Origin: Aminiphilus circumscriptus DSM 16581
Lineage (GTDB): Bacteria; Synergistota; Synergistia; Synergistales; Aminiphilaceae
Length of the DNA: 64,000 nt
Assembly: GCF_000526375.1 (NCBI RefSeq)
Contig: NZ_JAFY01000002.1
Coordinates: 558,001-622,000 of the forward strand
Reading direction: 5' to 3'
Under the pieces are notes generated by a model. The model had not been told where the DNA came from, searched no databases, and saw only the letters and a list, made by a program, of their open reading frames with translations. This document shows positions 1 to 11,390 of this stretch, in pieces; position 1 is the stretch's first letter, and the number at the start of each line of letters is the position of its first letter. Made by a program: the position numbers and the translations under genes.

Positions 1-1
1 G

Positions 2-1036
2 CTCCCGAAGGAGCACTACCATGCCAGATCGGGAGAGGAACTCCGGGCGCTTCTGAATGCCGCGGCCACCTTCGTCGATGCGTCGGAGGAAGTTCGCCGC
101 CGTGCCGGAGCGGCTCTGGAACTCCTTCTCTCTGTGGAAGCCCAGGTGCATGGCAGCGATCCAGAATCGGTGCATCTTCACGAGGCGGGGAGTTTCGACA
201 CCATCGTGGATATGCTGGGGTTTTTCCTCCTTCTGGAGGATCTGGGATTTCCGCCGCTCTGCTCCCTCCCCGTCCGCGTTGGAGGCGGGACGGTGCGCAC
301 CGCCCACGGACTGCTCGCGGTTCCCGTTCCCGCCGTAGCGGCCCTGGCGGCCCGCTGCGCGGTTCCCCTTGAAGGCGGACCGGTGCGGAAGGAGATCGCC
401 ACACCCACGGGGGTGGCGCTTCTCGCATCCTCTGGGGCTCGTTTTCTGCAGGATCTTCCCTCTGTGGTGCCTCTTCGGGTCGGCTACGGCGCGGGCAGGA
501 AGGATTTCTCCGTTCCCAACGTGTTGCGTGCACTCCTCTGCAGAGGTGATGCGGAGGGCGAAGAAGAGGGTGGCTCTCTTGAAGAGGTCCTGCTCTTCGA
601 GGTCTCCATCGACGACATGACCGGGGAGGAAATGGGGAGAGTCCTCGCGCTCCTCCAGGAGGTTGCCCTGGAAAGCCATCTCGTGCAGGCCCTCGGAAAG
701 AAGGGACGTCCGCTCTTTCTTCTGCGCGTCCTGGCGAAACGGGAGAACTTCGACAGCGTCGCGGACCTTCTCTTCGGGGAGACGTCCACCATCGGTTTCC
801 GCTACTGGCCCGTGGGGCGGCGGAAAATGCGGTACACTGTGGAACGACGCCCGTTGAAGAAAGGCGAGGAGCGCTTCGTTCGTGTCAAGATCTCCCGCTT
901 CGGGGATGTGACGAAGGAGAAGGTGGAATTCGAGGATCGTTTCGATTCTTCCCGAAAAAATGATTTGGGTCACCTTCAAGGACGATCGAGTGGTCAGGTG
1001 AAAGAAGAAAACGGAGAGGAGTGTGAGGGGATATGA
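2..1036 (+). CDS. larC: LarC, nickel-pincer cofactor nickel insertase (5' end outside window)
   Basis: LarC inserts nickel into the pyridinium bis-thiocarboxylate pincer cofactor used by lactate racemase (LarA) and related enzymes. The frame is open from base 2 with no start in the window, so the N-terminus is missing. The visible part begins with an LPKEHYHARS stretch typical of LarC, followed by the VHLHEAG motif near residue 57 and the C-terminal domain (VSIDDMTGEEMG, then GETSTIGFRYWPVGRR). In several bacteria larC needs a programmed frameshift; here both halves read in one continuous frame. The stop overlaps the next start (ATGA), implying coupled translation. No larA, larB or larE is in the window. 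Confidence 0.9.
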   Translation, partial: LPKEHYHARSGEELRALLNAAATFVDASEEVRRRAGAALELLLSVEAQVHGSDPESVHLHEAGSFDTIVDMLGFFLLLEDLGFPPLCSLPVRVGGGTVRTAHGLLAVPVPAVAALAARCAVPLEGGPVRKEIATPTGVALLASSGARFLQDLPSVVPLRVGYGAGRKDFSVPNVLRALLCRGDAEGEEEGGSLEEVLLFEVSIDDMTGEEMGRVLALLQEVALESHLVQALGKKGRPLFLLRVLAKRENFDSVADLLFGETSTIGFRYWPVGRRKMRYTVERRPLKKGEERFVRVKISRFGDVTKEKVEFEDRFDSSRKNDLGHLQGRSSGQVKEENGEECEGI

Positions 1037-1665
1037 AAGTTTTATTGGTGAACGGAAGTCCCCATGCAGAGGGGTGCACCTACACGGCATTGAAAGAAGT
1101 GGCTGAAACGCTGAACAACGAGGGAATCGAGACGGAGATCTTTCAGGTCGGAACGAGACCTTTGGCAGGTTGCATTGCCTGTGGCCATTGCCGGCAAGCG
1201 GGACGCTGTGTCTTCGACGATGGCGTCAACGATGTTCTCGACATCGCACAAGGCGCCGACGGATTCGTCTTCGGTTCCCCTGTTCACTATGCCGCAATGG
1301 GCGGTGCCATCACATGTTTTATGGATCGTCTGTTTTTCACCGACTTAAATTCCGGGAAAAAGGCGTTCTACCTCAAACCGGCTGCCGCAGTCGTCTCCGC
1401 GAGACGGGCGGGAACGACCGCGGCGTTCGATCAATTGAACAAATATTTTATGATATCCGAGATGCCCGTGATTTCCTCAAGATATTGGAATATGGTGCAT
1501 GGATCCACGCCGGAGGACGTGAAAAAAGATTTGGAGGGGTTGCAGATCATGCGCGTGTTGGGAAGAAACATGGCATGGTTCCTCAAGTGCAAGGAAGCCG
1601 GAATCAAAGCGGGCGTTCCTTTCCCGGTGCGGGAGGAGAGGATTGCCACCAATTTCATCCGATGA
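1033..1665 (+). CDS. NADPH-dependent FMN reductase / flavodoxin-fold iron-sulfur-flavoprotein-like oxidoreductase
   Basis: This 210-residue flavodoxin-like protein opens with the phosphate-loop signature VNGSPHAEGCT, where FMN phosphate binds, and has a second flavin-contact segment GSPVHYAAMGG near residue 81. A CIACGHC cluster with a further Cys after about six residues resembles the cysteine motif of iron-sulfur flavoproteins, which could hold an Fe-S cluster. That makes it an electron carrier or a quinone/nitro-type reductase. It overlaps larC by four bases and ends about 400 bases before the convergent CoA-ligase gene. The physiological substrate cannot be read from sequence. Confidence 0.82.
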   Translation: MKVLLVNGSPHAEGCTYTALKEVAETLNNEGIETEIFQVGTRPLAGCIACGHCRQAGRCVFDDGVNDVLDIAQGADGFVFGSPVHYAAMGGAITCFMDRLFFTDLNSGKKAFYLKPAAAVVSARRAGTTAAFDQLNKYFMISEMPVISSRYWNMVHGSTPEDVKKDLEGLQIMRVLGRNMAWFLKCKEAGIKAGVPFPVREERIATNFIR

Positions 1666-1898
1666 AATTCAGGAAGTGCTGCTCCCTTTCGAAGTCGAAA
1701 AAGTTTCCCGAACGAGCCTCCGCGCTGCTTGAAAAGCTGTTCGGAAGGGACTCTTGTTCCGGTCGGCGGGTCTTTTTCTCAAGAACATGGGTGCGGAGAA
1801 GGCGGAAAAGAGGTTCCTCAGAAAGCCTTTGGGCACTGTTTTCGATTCTTGTGCGAGAATCGGTCTTCGGAGGTTTTTTCGGAAAGGCTTTTTTCTGA

Positions 1899-1998
1899 GG
1901 AGCCTCTGAAAAATGCCGTGCCGATCCCGGAAAAACGCGATGCAATCGAAAATCGAGAGAGGGCGATTCCTACCTGATCAGGCTTGGTCAGGGTTTCC
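1899..1998 (+). repeat. MITE-2, copy A (mini-element with GGA-C-CTGA ends)
   Basis: About 90 bases here are nearly identical to 39743-39832. The left end reads GGAGCCTCTGAAAAA and the right end, on the other strand, GGAAACCCTGATC, so the ends form imperfect inverted repeats resembling those of the 100-bp MITE elsewhere in the window. Copy A carries about ten extra bases near its right end. It sits in the 400-base gap (1666-2066) between the FMN reductase and the convergent CoA ligase; I see no gene in the rest of that gap. Non-autonomous mobile element is an inference. Confidence 0.6.
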
Positions 1999-2066
1999 CT
2001 GAAGAAGCACTCTTTGAGCGGGCATTCGCACGGAGGCACTCTCCAGAGGGCTTTCCCCGGCGTTTT

Positions 2067-3392
2067 TCAACTCTTTCCGCTCTCTCCGACGCCGGAAAAG
2101 GAAGAGCGCGTTTTCCAGTTTCTCTTCGCTTCCCGGTGTTCCGGAACGGAGCAGCGCTTTTGCGTCACCACTATGTGCCGAGGCATTCCTGGGAGGGGCT
2201 GCAGGGAGCGGACCACGTCGTCCGCGATGCCTTCACCCTTTTCAGAAATCACCAGTTCGAGGAAGAGAGCGTCCGAGGCGCGATCGTGGTCTCCTTCGGA
2301 GAGGAAGAGGGAGAAATCCTGTACCTGCGGAAATCGCCACAGAACTTCCTCCACGTCGTACAGGCGCAGCGGCTCGCCTCCTGATCTTCTCCGGGGGAGG
2401 CGTCCACGCACCTCCAGGCGGCGGAGGACGGAGCCGCAGGAGCAACGTCCGGGAAGAATCCGCCCTTCGTCGCCGGTCCGATAGCGGATGAGCGGCATAG
2501 AGAGGCGCGTCAGAGTGGTGAGCGTCACTTCCCCCCACTCTCCCGGTGGAAGAGTGTTACCATTCTCATCCACGATCTCCGATAGTAGATCGAGTTCCCG
2601 CACGTGACACCCTTCACGGGCGGCGCATTCCACGGCGCATCCCCATCCGGATTCGGTGAGTCCGTAGTGAACGAAGACGCGGCATCCCCACCGTTCCTCG
2701 ATGCGCCGTCGCAGCGAGGGCGGAGCCATGTCTCCGCTGAGAAGGACGATTGCGGGTGCGTGGCGTGAGAGCGTTGTTATTGCGACCGTTCGAGCGGGGA
2801 GCCCCACCATCACCAGAGGACGGACCTCGTCCATTCGTGCTGCGGTCTCGACGGGGCTCTCTCGGAGGGGAAACACGTGTACGGAACAGTTCATGCGTCG
2901 CAAGGCCCGTTCGAGAAGCCCTCCGATTCCGTCGGGCCCGGTTCCCCCCATGAGGACTCCCACGGTACTTCCCGGAGGGGTGAAGGTGGTCATGCCTCGA
3001 AAGAAGAATTCCTCCGTTGCGTTCAGATCCTCGGCGGTGAAATGAAGGCGTTTCGCTGGTGACGTGGTTCCCGACGTGGTGAGCGTGATCACCCGGCGGA
3101 TTGCGGACTGCGAGACCGTGAGAAAGCGGGATTCCGCTCCGGCGAGATCCGATGGGAAGGTGAAGGGCAATTCCCGAAGAGGGGCGTCCTCAAGGCCGCG
3201 AAGGCATTTCCGGTAGAAGGGGGCGTTCGCGGCGGCATGGCGGACGAGAATGCGCAACGCTCTCTCCTGTGCCGTCTCCAGGTTGTTTCGGTCCACCGGT
3301 CGAAGAGTTTCGGCGGAGTAGCCGCCCCCCGGCGTTTCGTCTTCCAGGCGGCGAGCGATCCAGGCGTCGAGGGGGGTGATGGGGATGTTCAC
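2067..3392 (-). CDS. AMP-dependent CoA ligase, PaaK/DVU_1553-like
   Basis: An adenylate-forming enzyme of the phenylacetate-CoA ligase type, about 441 residues. The core motif TLTTSGTTSPAKRLHFTAED (Ser/Thr/Gly-rich ATP loop), the YGLTESGWGCAVEC motif and RYRTGDEGRILPGRCSCGS (Asp binding ribose, then cysteines) are all visible. I chose the GTG at 3392 because it forms a GTGA overlap with the stop of the upstream radical SAM gene; an ATG at 3437 would overlap that gene by 49 bases. It is the last gene of the aldehyde-oxidoreductase accessory operon. Family members in the same context are annotated as DVU_1553-type ligases of unknown substrate. Confidence 0.85.
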   Translation of the reverse strand: MNIPITPLDAWIARRLEDETPGGGYSAETLRPVDRNNLETAQERALRILVRHAAANAPFYRKCLRGLEDAPLRELPFTFPSDLAGAESRFLTVSQSAIRRVITLTTSGTTSPAKRLHFTAEDLNATEEFFFRGMTTFTPPGSTVGVLMGGTGPDGIGGLLERALRRMNCSVHVFPLRESPVETAARMDEVRPLVMVGLPARTVAITTLSRHAPAIVLLSGDMAPPSLRRRIEERWGCRVFVHYGLTESGWGCAVECAAREGCHVRELDLLSEIVDENGNTLPPGEWGEVTLTTLTRLSMPLIRYRTGDEGRILPGRCSCGSVLRRLEVRGRLPRRRSGGEPLRLYDVEEVLWRFPQVQDFSLFLSEGDHDRASDALFLELVISEKGEGIADDVVRSLQPLPGMPRHIVVTQKRCSVPEHREAKRNWKTRSSFSGVGESGKS

Positions 3393-4735
3393 GGGCGACG
3401 GTGCAACGGTGTACCATCTCGGGCGGTGAGGTTCCACGCGCAGAAGGGGACGAGGCGTCCGTCCGGCGCGGCTGCATGGACGCAGCAGAAGCGGAGCCGC
3501 TCGAGGTCGAGATTCTCCGCGTCCTGGAAGGCCATGGCGCTGATGCTGAAGTTGCCCCTTTTCCCAAGGCGGAGAAACCGGTCGAGATCGTCCTCCGGTG
3601 ACGAGGCGGAGGCGCAGCGGTTCGCAACACCTTCTCCGGAGACTTCCCGGGAGACGTCCGCTCCCCAGCGTCGCCGGATGCTCTCCACAGCTCTGAGCGG
3701 GCCTTCCGCCCTGGGCCGTGTCCCGCAGCAGGGTTCATGTCCCACGGGGTAGATCCGGTCCGGGGCTTCCACAAGGTACACCGCGCGGAAGGAGCAGCGT
3801 TCGTGCTCGCATCGGGAGGGACGGAAGTGCGAGAGTTCGGTGAGCCCCCCGGTCTGTGCGACAAGATGCCGCAGGATCCGGGGCAGGGTCAGGCGCGTCT
3901 CGTTCCGGGGTGGGTCGGGATAGCGGCCGAAGAAGCTCAGGGGCTGAAAGTGCACGCCCCGTACCGTGGGGAAGAGGGAAAGACCGTATCGGACGATGTC
4001 TCCCATCTCGTCGTCGTTCACTCCCCGCAGAAGGGTCGGCACGAGAACCACCCCCAGTTCCGCCCCGGCGCAGGCGCGGAGAGCATCTGTCTTGACCGCT
4101 CCGAGGTGTCTTCCCCGAAGTGCGAGATGCGTCGCCTCCCGAAGGCCGTCGAACTGGAGGAACACCCATCCCAGCCCTGCCTCCCGAAGCCTTCGGGCGT
4201 ATCCGGGCTCTTCGGCGAGGCGGAGGCCGTTCGTGTTGAGCTGAATTCCGGAAAAACCGAGACCGGATGCCAGACGGAGGAGTTCGGGCAGGTCGGATCG
4301 TTCCGTGGGTTCACCGCCGGAGAGTTGAAGTATCGCGCCCTCGGCTCTGTCCCGGACCTTTCGGAGCAGGGTCTCCAGGGTGGCGAAGTCCGGTTCGTCC
4401 CCGCTCCCCGCGTCGGCGAAGCAGACCGGACAGCCGAGTCGGCAACGCTTCGTCACCTCCACCACGACGGTACAGCTCCGCTGTTCATGGAATTCGCAAA
4501 GGCCACAGCCCCGGGGGCAGTCGTCGTGCGGTGTGTCCTCCGGACCGGAAAGGGGAAATCGGGAGGATGTCCAGGCGCGCAGGTCCGGCGCTCCCTCCCA
4601 GACAAGGCAGGAAAAATCTCCGTGGTCGGGGCATCGTTTCCGGAGAAAGACGTTTTCCTTCTCCGTCTCCAGAGCGGCGGAAACGCGCCTGAGACAGACG
4701 GGACAGAGGCTGTGCGTGCGTCGCAGGAGCGCCAT
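3389..4735 (-). CDS. trsS: Radical SAM protein TrsS (cysteine form), DVU_1554-like
   Basis: A 448-residue radical SAM enzyme. An N-terminal zinc-ribbon-like CPVC motif is followed by the [4Fe-4S]/SAM motif in CRLGCPVCFADAG (CxxxCxxC) and the GGEPT motif (QLSGGEPTERSDLPELL). The layout resembles MJ0619-type pterin methylases. A cysteine-rich tail (RFCCVHAAAPDGRLVPFCAWN) is a family hallmark. Homologues are often selenoproteins; no in-frame TGA occurs here, so this is a Cys version. The start at 4735 makes an ATGA overlap with the upstream gene. A role in maturing the molybdenum hydroxylase at 8661-11390 is inferred from conserved context; the reaction is unknown. Confidence 0.85.
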   Translation of the reverse strand: MALLRRTHSLCPVCLRRVSAALETEKENVFLRKRCPDHGDFSCLVWEGAPDLRAWTSSRFPLSGPEDTPHDDCPRGCGLCEFHEQRSCTVVVEVTKRCRLGCPVCFADAGSGDEPDFATLETLLRKVRDRAEGAILQLSGGEPTERSDLPELLRLASGLGFSGIQLNTNGLRLAEEPGYARRLREAGLGWVFLQFDGLREATHLALRGRHLGAVKTDALRACAGAELGVVLVPTLLRGVNDDEMGDIVRYGLSLFPTVRGVHFQPLSFFGRYPDPPRNETRLTLPRILRHLVAQTGGLTELSHFRPSRCEHERCSFRAVYLVEAPDRIYPVGHEPCCGTRPRAEGPLRAVESIRRRWGADVSREVSGEGVANRCASASSPEDDLDRFLRLGKRGNFSISAMAFQDAENLDLERLRFCCVHAAAPDGRLVPFCAWNLTARDGTPLHRRP

Positions 4736-5184
4736 CAGGAGGTGCGTCCTTCCTGGAGGTCGAAGCCCTGTTCTTCGAGTAATTGCAGTGTCTTTTCGAG
4801 CGTTGCGGCGACCATGGAGGAACAGGAGAGCGGATCGGGAGCGGCTGTGCCGCCCAGAATATCGCCGCAGCCCACGCGCTCTCCTCCGGCGCCCCAGCGT
4901 TCCCGGAACCAGCGGTGCAGCTCCTCCGCCATGAAGAGAAGCCGGGGGTCCTTCTGCTCCCACGATGAACCCTTTCCGGCGTAGAAGCCGAGGAGACAAC
5001 AGGCGCCGCTCAGGGCGCCGCAGGTCCCCCAGGGAACGTATCCGCCTTTGCAGAGTCCCCCCAGAGAGGCGACCAGGTCCGGATTCTCCCGCCCCGTATA
5101 GGCCAGCCCAGCCAGAATCAGAATCTGGGAGCAACAGAATCCCTCCCGTGCCCATTCCATCACCGCAGTGTGAAGATCGTCCAT
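4735..5184 (-). CDS. C-GCAxxG-C-C family protein, DVU_1555-like
   Basis: A 149-residue cysteine-rich protein with the family signature: paired Cys at REGFCCSQ near residue 18, the TCGALSGACCLLG core near residue 55, and later cysteines in VGCGDI and SCSSM. Such spacing suggests a redox or metal-binding protein, but no biochemical function is established for the family. The ATG is preceded by GAGGAGGGAGAG, a strong ribosome site. It is translationally coupled to the radical SAM gene and lies 67 bases after the methyltransferase gene. The conserved neighbourhood suggests a service role for the aldehyde oxidoreductase. Confidence 0.85.
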   Translation of the reverse strand: MDDLHTAVMEWAREGFCCSQILILAGLAYTGRENPDLVASLGGLCKGGYVPWGTCGALSGACCLLGFYAGKGSSWEQKDPRLLFMAEELHRWFRERWGAGGERVGCGDILGGTAAPDPLSCSSMVAATLEKTLQLLEEQGFDLQEGRTS

Positions 5185-5251
5185 GCTCTCCCTCCTCGAT
5201 ACCTAGGCGCGAATGGTTTCGACCGGTCTGTCCGGGGACGATTTTTTCCGT

Positions 5252-5959
5252 TCAGCGCACTTGTTCCACTGTGCTCGGAGAGAAGCACTCCTGTCGCTCC
5301 GCATCGCCAAAGCCGGATGCGTTCTTCCGTAGGAACACCCAGAGACCGTAGCCGAGGGAACGGCAGGGTTGACGCGGTGGCTCCAGGATGCCCTCCCAGA
5401 CGAGTCGTGCCGTACATTCCCGGAGCAGTGCGGAGTGATCCTCGAAAAGCAGAAGCGCGAATCCGTGCTCCGAAAGGGCTGTTTCCAGCTCTTTTCGGGA
5501 ACGGGCTCCCTGCGCGCAGGACTCCCCTTCTCCACCGCAGGGTTGGCCGCTACGGCGGAAGAGGTCTGTCACGCCGAACCGGCCGCCGCGTCTCAGAACG
5601 CGAGCGATCTCCCCGAGGACGGGAAAAAGCGATTTCTGCAGGGAAAGGACGCATTCGCAAATCACGCCCTCGAATGTTTCCTCCCCAAAGGGAATGTGGC
5701 GGAGATTCCCCTCCACCACCGGGCCCTTCGCCGCAGCCCGGGAAAGAAGAGCCGCGGATCTGTCCAATCCCACGGCGCGGACGCCCTGCGCTTGGAGCAG
5801 TTCAAGGGTCGCTCCTCCGCCGCACCCCGCGTCGAGAACGGCCGTTCCGGAAGAAAACCCGCACAGGCCGAGCAGCCGGAGGGACAGTGCCCTTCCACCG
5901 GGGTGCATGGCCTCTCCCATGACAGTACGCCACAGGGGGTGTTCGTAGGGAAGCGACAC
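5252..5959 (-). CDS. trsM: SAM-dependent methyltransferase TrsM, DVU_1556-like
   Basis: A class I methyltransferase of about 235 residues. SAM-binding motif I reads VLDAGCGGGATLELL, followed by an acidic residue in AVGLDRS, and a motif IV-like stretch EETFEGVICECVLS. The frame is open much further upstream, but that extension overlaps the preceding redox gene. The GTG at 5959 shares one base with that gene's TAG stop and begins SLPYEHPLWRT, which I take as the true N-terminus. The substrate is unknown; it is a constant neighbour of TrsS-type radical SAM proteins, so the two may act on the same cofactor or small molecule. Confidence 0.82.
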   Translation of the reverse strand: MSLPYEHPLWRTVMGEAMHPGGRALSLRLLGLCGFSSGTAVLDAGCGGGATLELLQAQGVRAVGLDRSAALLSRAAAKGPVVEGNLRHIPFGEETFEGVICECVLSLQKSLFPVLGEIARVLRRGGRFGVTDLFRRSGQPCGGEGESCAQGARSRKELETALSEHGFALLLFEDHSALLRECTARLVWEGILEPPRQPCRSLGYGLWVFLRKNASGFGDAERQECFSPSTVEQVR

Positions 5960-6174
5960 TACTTGTCCTCCAGAATTTTCTCCACTTCGAGCATCTTGCC
6001 CAGGGCAAGGGCTTCGGGAACGAGAACGAGCCCACAGACGGCACAGGCGGGCAGCTCCACCTCGAAGCGGCTGCCGAGATAACAAGCGGCCACCTTCCGG
6101 GGCTTGAGTTCGCCGCCGCAACCGCACCGCCAACCTGTTTCGTCCTTGAAACTGAGTCCCGTCTCTCCGCTCAT
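5959..6174 (-). CDS. Small redox / zinc-ribbon protein, DVU_1557-like
   Basis: Only 71 residues, with two Cys pairs: WRCGCGGEL near residue 16 and PACAVCGLVL near residue 43. This CxC...CxxC layout suits a rubredoxin-like iron site or a structural zinc ribbon. It starts with an ATGA overlap with the upstream flavoprotein gene and ends one base into the methyltransferase start, so it is embedded in a run of coupled genes. Family members in the same cluster are called DVU_1557-type redox proteins; electron transfer to the radical SAM enzyme or the flavoprotein is conceivable but not shown. Confidence 0.8.
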   Translation of the reverse strand: MSGETGLSFKDETGWRCGCGGELKPRKVAACYLGSRFEVELPACAVCGLVLVPEALALGKMLEVEKILEDK

Positions 6175-8381
6175 GACAGAACCTCCACGGTCATGCGATG
6201 GCTCCAGGCGTTGACGATCCGAAAGGAAGCCCCTTCGGTTCGGTATTCCACCCAGAAGGTGACGTTACCGATGCGTGAGGTTGCCAGCATCCTTCCCTCC
6301 GGTGAAACGAGAAGGCGGGCCGAATTGGAGGCCTCCCAAAGAGTTCGCCGGAGATCGCTGTCGAGGATGTGGCGTTCTTCAAGGCACCGTCGTACGTCGG
6401 GAGACACGATGAGATCCACATCTTCCCAAGGGTCCGGCGGGAGATCGCAGGTTCCGAGAAGTCGTCGTCGCAACTGCTCCCGGTTGGTTTGTCTCGCGGA
6501 GAACCCCACCGCCTCGTAAGGTGCCTCGGGAGGAAAGAAGAGGTCCAGAAGGTGCGCCACCGGTTTGCCCGAGTCGGAGAGACTTTCCCGGCACATGGCG
6601 CAGTAGGCGAGAAAATCTTTGTCGCTTTCTTCGAGCCGTCGTCGCACCCCTTTTTTCGCCAGATCCGGATCCACAAGAGACTGGAGACCGCCGTAGCCGC
6701 AGCAACGTGTGGTCTCGCCCGTCATGGACAGTTCCTCGAAGGGCTGCCCCAGGGCTCGGAGAATGTCCCGAACGGCATTACGCCAGGCCGGAAGAGAGCG
6801 GGTCGTACAGGGATCGTGAAGCGCGAGTGGGTTCGGCAGGGGATGGCCCGGAGGCAGCCCCTTTTCGCGGAGTACTTCCCAGAGGGAAAGAAAAGAGGTT
6901 TCCGGAAGCAGGCGACGAAAAACGTCGCCGCAGGAGGAACAGGCAAGGATCAGCGGAGGATTTCCGAGGGATTTCAGGGTTTCCCGCAGGGTATCGAGAA
7001 CTTTTTGAAGCATGTCCCGTCGCCCTGCCCACCAGGCCGGAGCGCCGCAGCATCCCAGGAGCACTCCGAGGGTTCCGGAAAAGCGTTCGTCCAAAAAGGA
7101 GACAAGTGCCTCGGTCTGCTCCGGCATGGTGCCCGCGAGCTGGCATCCCGGAAAGAAAAGGGCCTTCGTTGCCGTGCGGCCCGGGCGGAACCCCGCGGCC
7201 CGGGGGCCGTTCGCATGATCCATGTCCAGCAGGGCGAACTCGTGGGCCGAAGGAGGCATGAGGCCGCGCTCCACGAGTTCCTCCCGGGCGGCGCGGCAGA
7301 GGTCCGCCATGGAGAAGTCGTTGGGGCAGAGCGTTTCGCAGAGTCCGCAGAGCGCGCAGGAATTGATCATCCTGTTCGCCTGGTGGTATCCCTGGACGAC
7401 GGCGAAGTTGTTGTAGATTTCTCTGGCGTACGCCCTGGGATAACGCTTGTACGTCTCCAGAAAAACGCACTCTCTCACGCAGTGGCGGCACTCGCACTGG
7501 AGACAGCGCTGGGCTTCCTCCGCGGAATCGTTCCTCGGAGGGATCGACGCCACATCGCGGAGCGGTGTGTGAAGTCGGGTCGCGTTGGAAATTTCCTTCT
7601 CTCTGCCCGAGGAGAGGGATGCCCCCTGGAGAAACCGGTCCAGGGAGTTCGCGGCGCGCTTTCCATCGGCAGCCTCCCAGACGGGAGAGGACGATCCGTT
7701 CCGGAGAAAACCTCCGGCGAACAAGCCTTCGATGGTCGTCTCATACGTCGCGGAATCCACTGCCCCGACGGTGGAAAGATGCGCCAGGGCGGGATCGTCC
7801 ATGCCAAGGTAGGCCGCCTCGCCCTCCCGGAGGGCCGGGAGAGAGAGGGGTTCCTCGCTTGAGCGGGTTACGCCGAGCTTCTGCAGAAACGCCCATGTTT
7901 CGGCGAGGATGTTTTGCGGAAGCGTTTCCTCGGGGAGGGAGAGAAGGCGCCCTCCCGGCAGCGTTCCCGTGAATCCCAGAAGGACCCGATACCCCTTCTT
8001 GGCCAGTTCACAGGCGCAGACCAGCGAGGAAAGGCCGCCTCCGAGCACGGTGACGGTTTTGCCTTTGGCAGGAAGGCGCAGGGGCGGTGCGGCGGGGCTT
8101 GTCCTTTCGAGACAGGCCCGCTCCAGCCGGCCGAGTTCCACTGCTCCCCCCGTTTCGGCCCGAATACAGGCGCTCTGGCAGGGGTGGTCGCAGATTCGCC
8201 CCAAAATGTCCGGTAAGGACATGGTCTTTGCCAGGATCTTTCGGGCTTCGTCGAAGCGCTCCTGCGCCATGGCGGCACAAAAAGCCCGTGCGTCCACCTT
8301 GAGGGGGCAGGCAGTCTGACAGTAAGGGGGTTCTTCCTGAATACAGCGATGCTCCAGGTCCCTGAGCATATTCTGTTCCAT
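6171..8381 (-). CDS. Dicluster-binding pyridine nucleotide-disulfide oxidoreductase-like protein, DVU_1558-like
   Basis: A 736-residue modular redox protein. Residues 13-75 form an N-terminal dicluster domain (CIQEEPPYCQTACP, CDHPCQSAC). A Rossmann segment follows (VTVLGGGLSSLVCACELAKK, near 111), then two ferredoxin-like motifs (CLQCECRHCVREC near 293; CALCGLCETLCP near 342). Next come two CCG repeats of the heterodisulfide-reductase type (FPGCQLAG...LLGCCG near 410; DPCTTRS...RCCGYGG) and a distinctive C-terminal domain. The ATG at 8381 follows TCGGAGGCGATCC. The normal flavin-binding GD is replaced by FAGGFL, so FAD binding may be altered. Probable electron conduit for the aldehyde oxidoreductase. 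Confidence 0.85.
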   Translation of the reverse strand: MEQNMLRDLEHRCIQEEPPYCQTACPLKVDARAFCAAMAQERFDEARKILAKTMSLPDILGRICDHPCQSACIRAETGGAVELGRLERACLERTSPAAPPLRLPAKGKTVTVLGGGLSSLVCACELAKKGYRVLLGFTGTLPGGRLLSLPEETLPQNILAETWAFLQKLGVTRSSEEPLSLPALREGEAAYLGMDDPALAHLSTVGAVDSATYETTIEGLFAGGFLRNGSSSPVWEAADGKRAANSLDRFLQGASLSSGREKEISNATRLHTPLRDVASIPPRNDSAEEAQRCLQCECRHCVRECVFLETYKRYPRAYAREIYNNFAVVQGYHQANRMINSCALCGLCETLCPNDFSMADLCRAAREELVERGLMPPSAHEFALLDMDHANGPRAAGFRPGRTATKALFFPGCQLAGTMPEQTEALVSFLDERFSGTLGVLLGCCGAPAWWAGRRDMLQKVLDTLRETLKSLGNPPLILACSSCGDVFRRLLPETSFLSLWEVLREKGLPPGHPLPNPLALHDPCTTRSLPAWRNAVRDILRALGQPFEELSMTGETTRCCGYGGLQSLVDPDLAKKGVRRRLEESDKDFLAYCAMCRESLSDSGKPVAHLLDLFFPPEAPYEAVGFSARQTNREQLRRRLLGTCDLPPDPWEDVDLIVSPDVRRCLEERHILDSDLRRTLWEASNSARLLVSPEGRMLATSRIGNVTFWVEYRTEGASFRIVNAWSHRMTVEVLS

Positions 8382-8601
8382 GGATCGCCTCCGAAGGAAA
8401 AGACGTTTCCGACGGTTCGTCTCCCCCCGGGAAGGGCGGCGAGTTGTCGAAGAATTCCAGAAAATGCGGGTTCGAAGGCGTTCTGGATTCGCGACAAACA
8501 CGGCCATTGAGCCGGCAGACTACGTTCCGGGAAGAGTTTAGAAACGTTCGGGCTTCTTGGCAAACCGGTTCCGGATCGAGATCTCCGGGTTTCCGGAAGA
8601 G

Positions 8602-8644
8602 CCGTTCCCCCGCTTTCTCGCTCAGAGGAGAAGCGGGGGAACGG
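8602..8644 (-). terminator. GC-rich hairpin between mop and its accessory genes
   Basis: Inverted repeat with arms CCGTTCCCCCGCTT and AAGCGGGGGAACGG plus a TCTC/GAGA extension separated by one bulged base, and a short loop. It lies 17 bases downstream of the aldehyde oxidoreductase stop on the minus strand. No run of T follows, so it may be a partial terminator or an RNA-stabilising end that lowers read-through into the accessory genes. The remaining sequence up to 8381 shows no gene. Confidence 0.55.
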
Positions 8645-8660
8645 AGGGACGGGACCTTGT

Positions 8661-11390
<2,730 letters not shown>

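Noticed and set aside
1666-2066. Possible small genes in both strands after the FMN reductase
   Set aside because: The frames are short, rich in Arg/Ser and have no convincing ribosome site or similarity; part of the stretch is MITE-2.
3393-3437. ATG start for the CoA ligase at 3437
   Set aside because: It overlaps the radical SAM gene by 49 bases; the GTGA overlap at 3392 fits the coupled pattern of the operon better.
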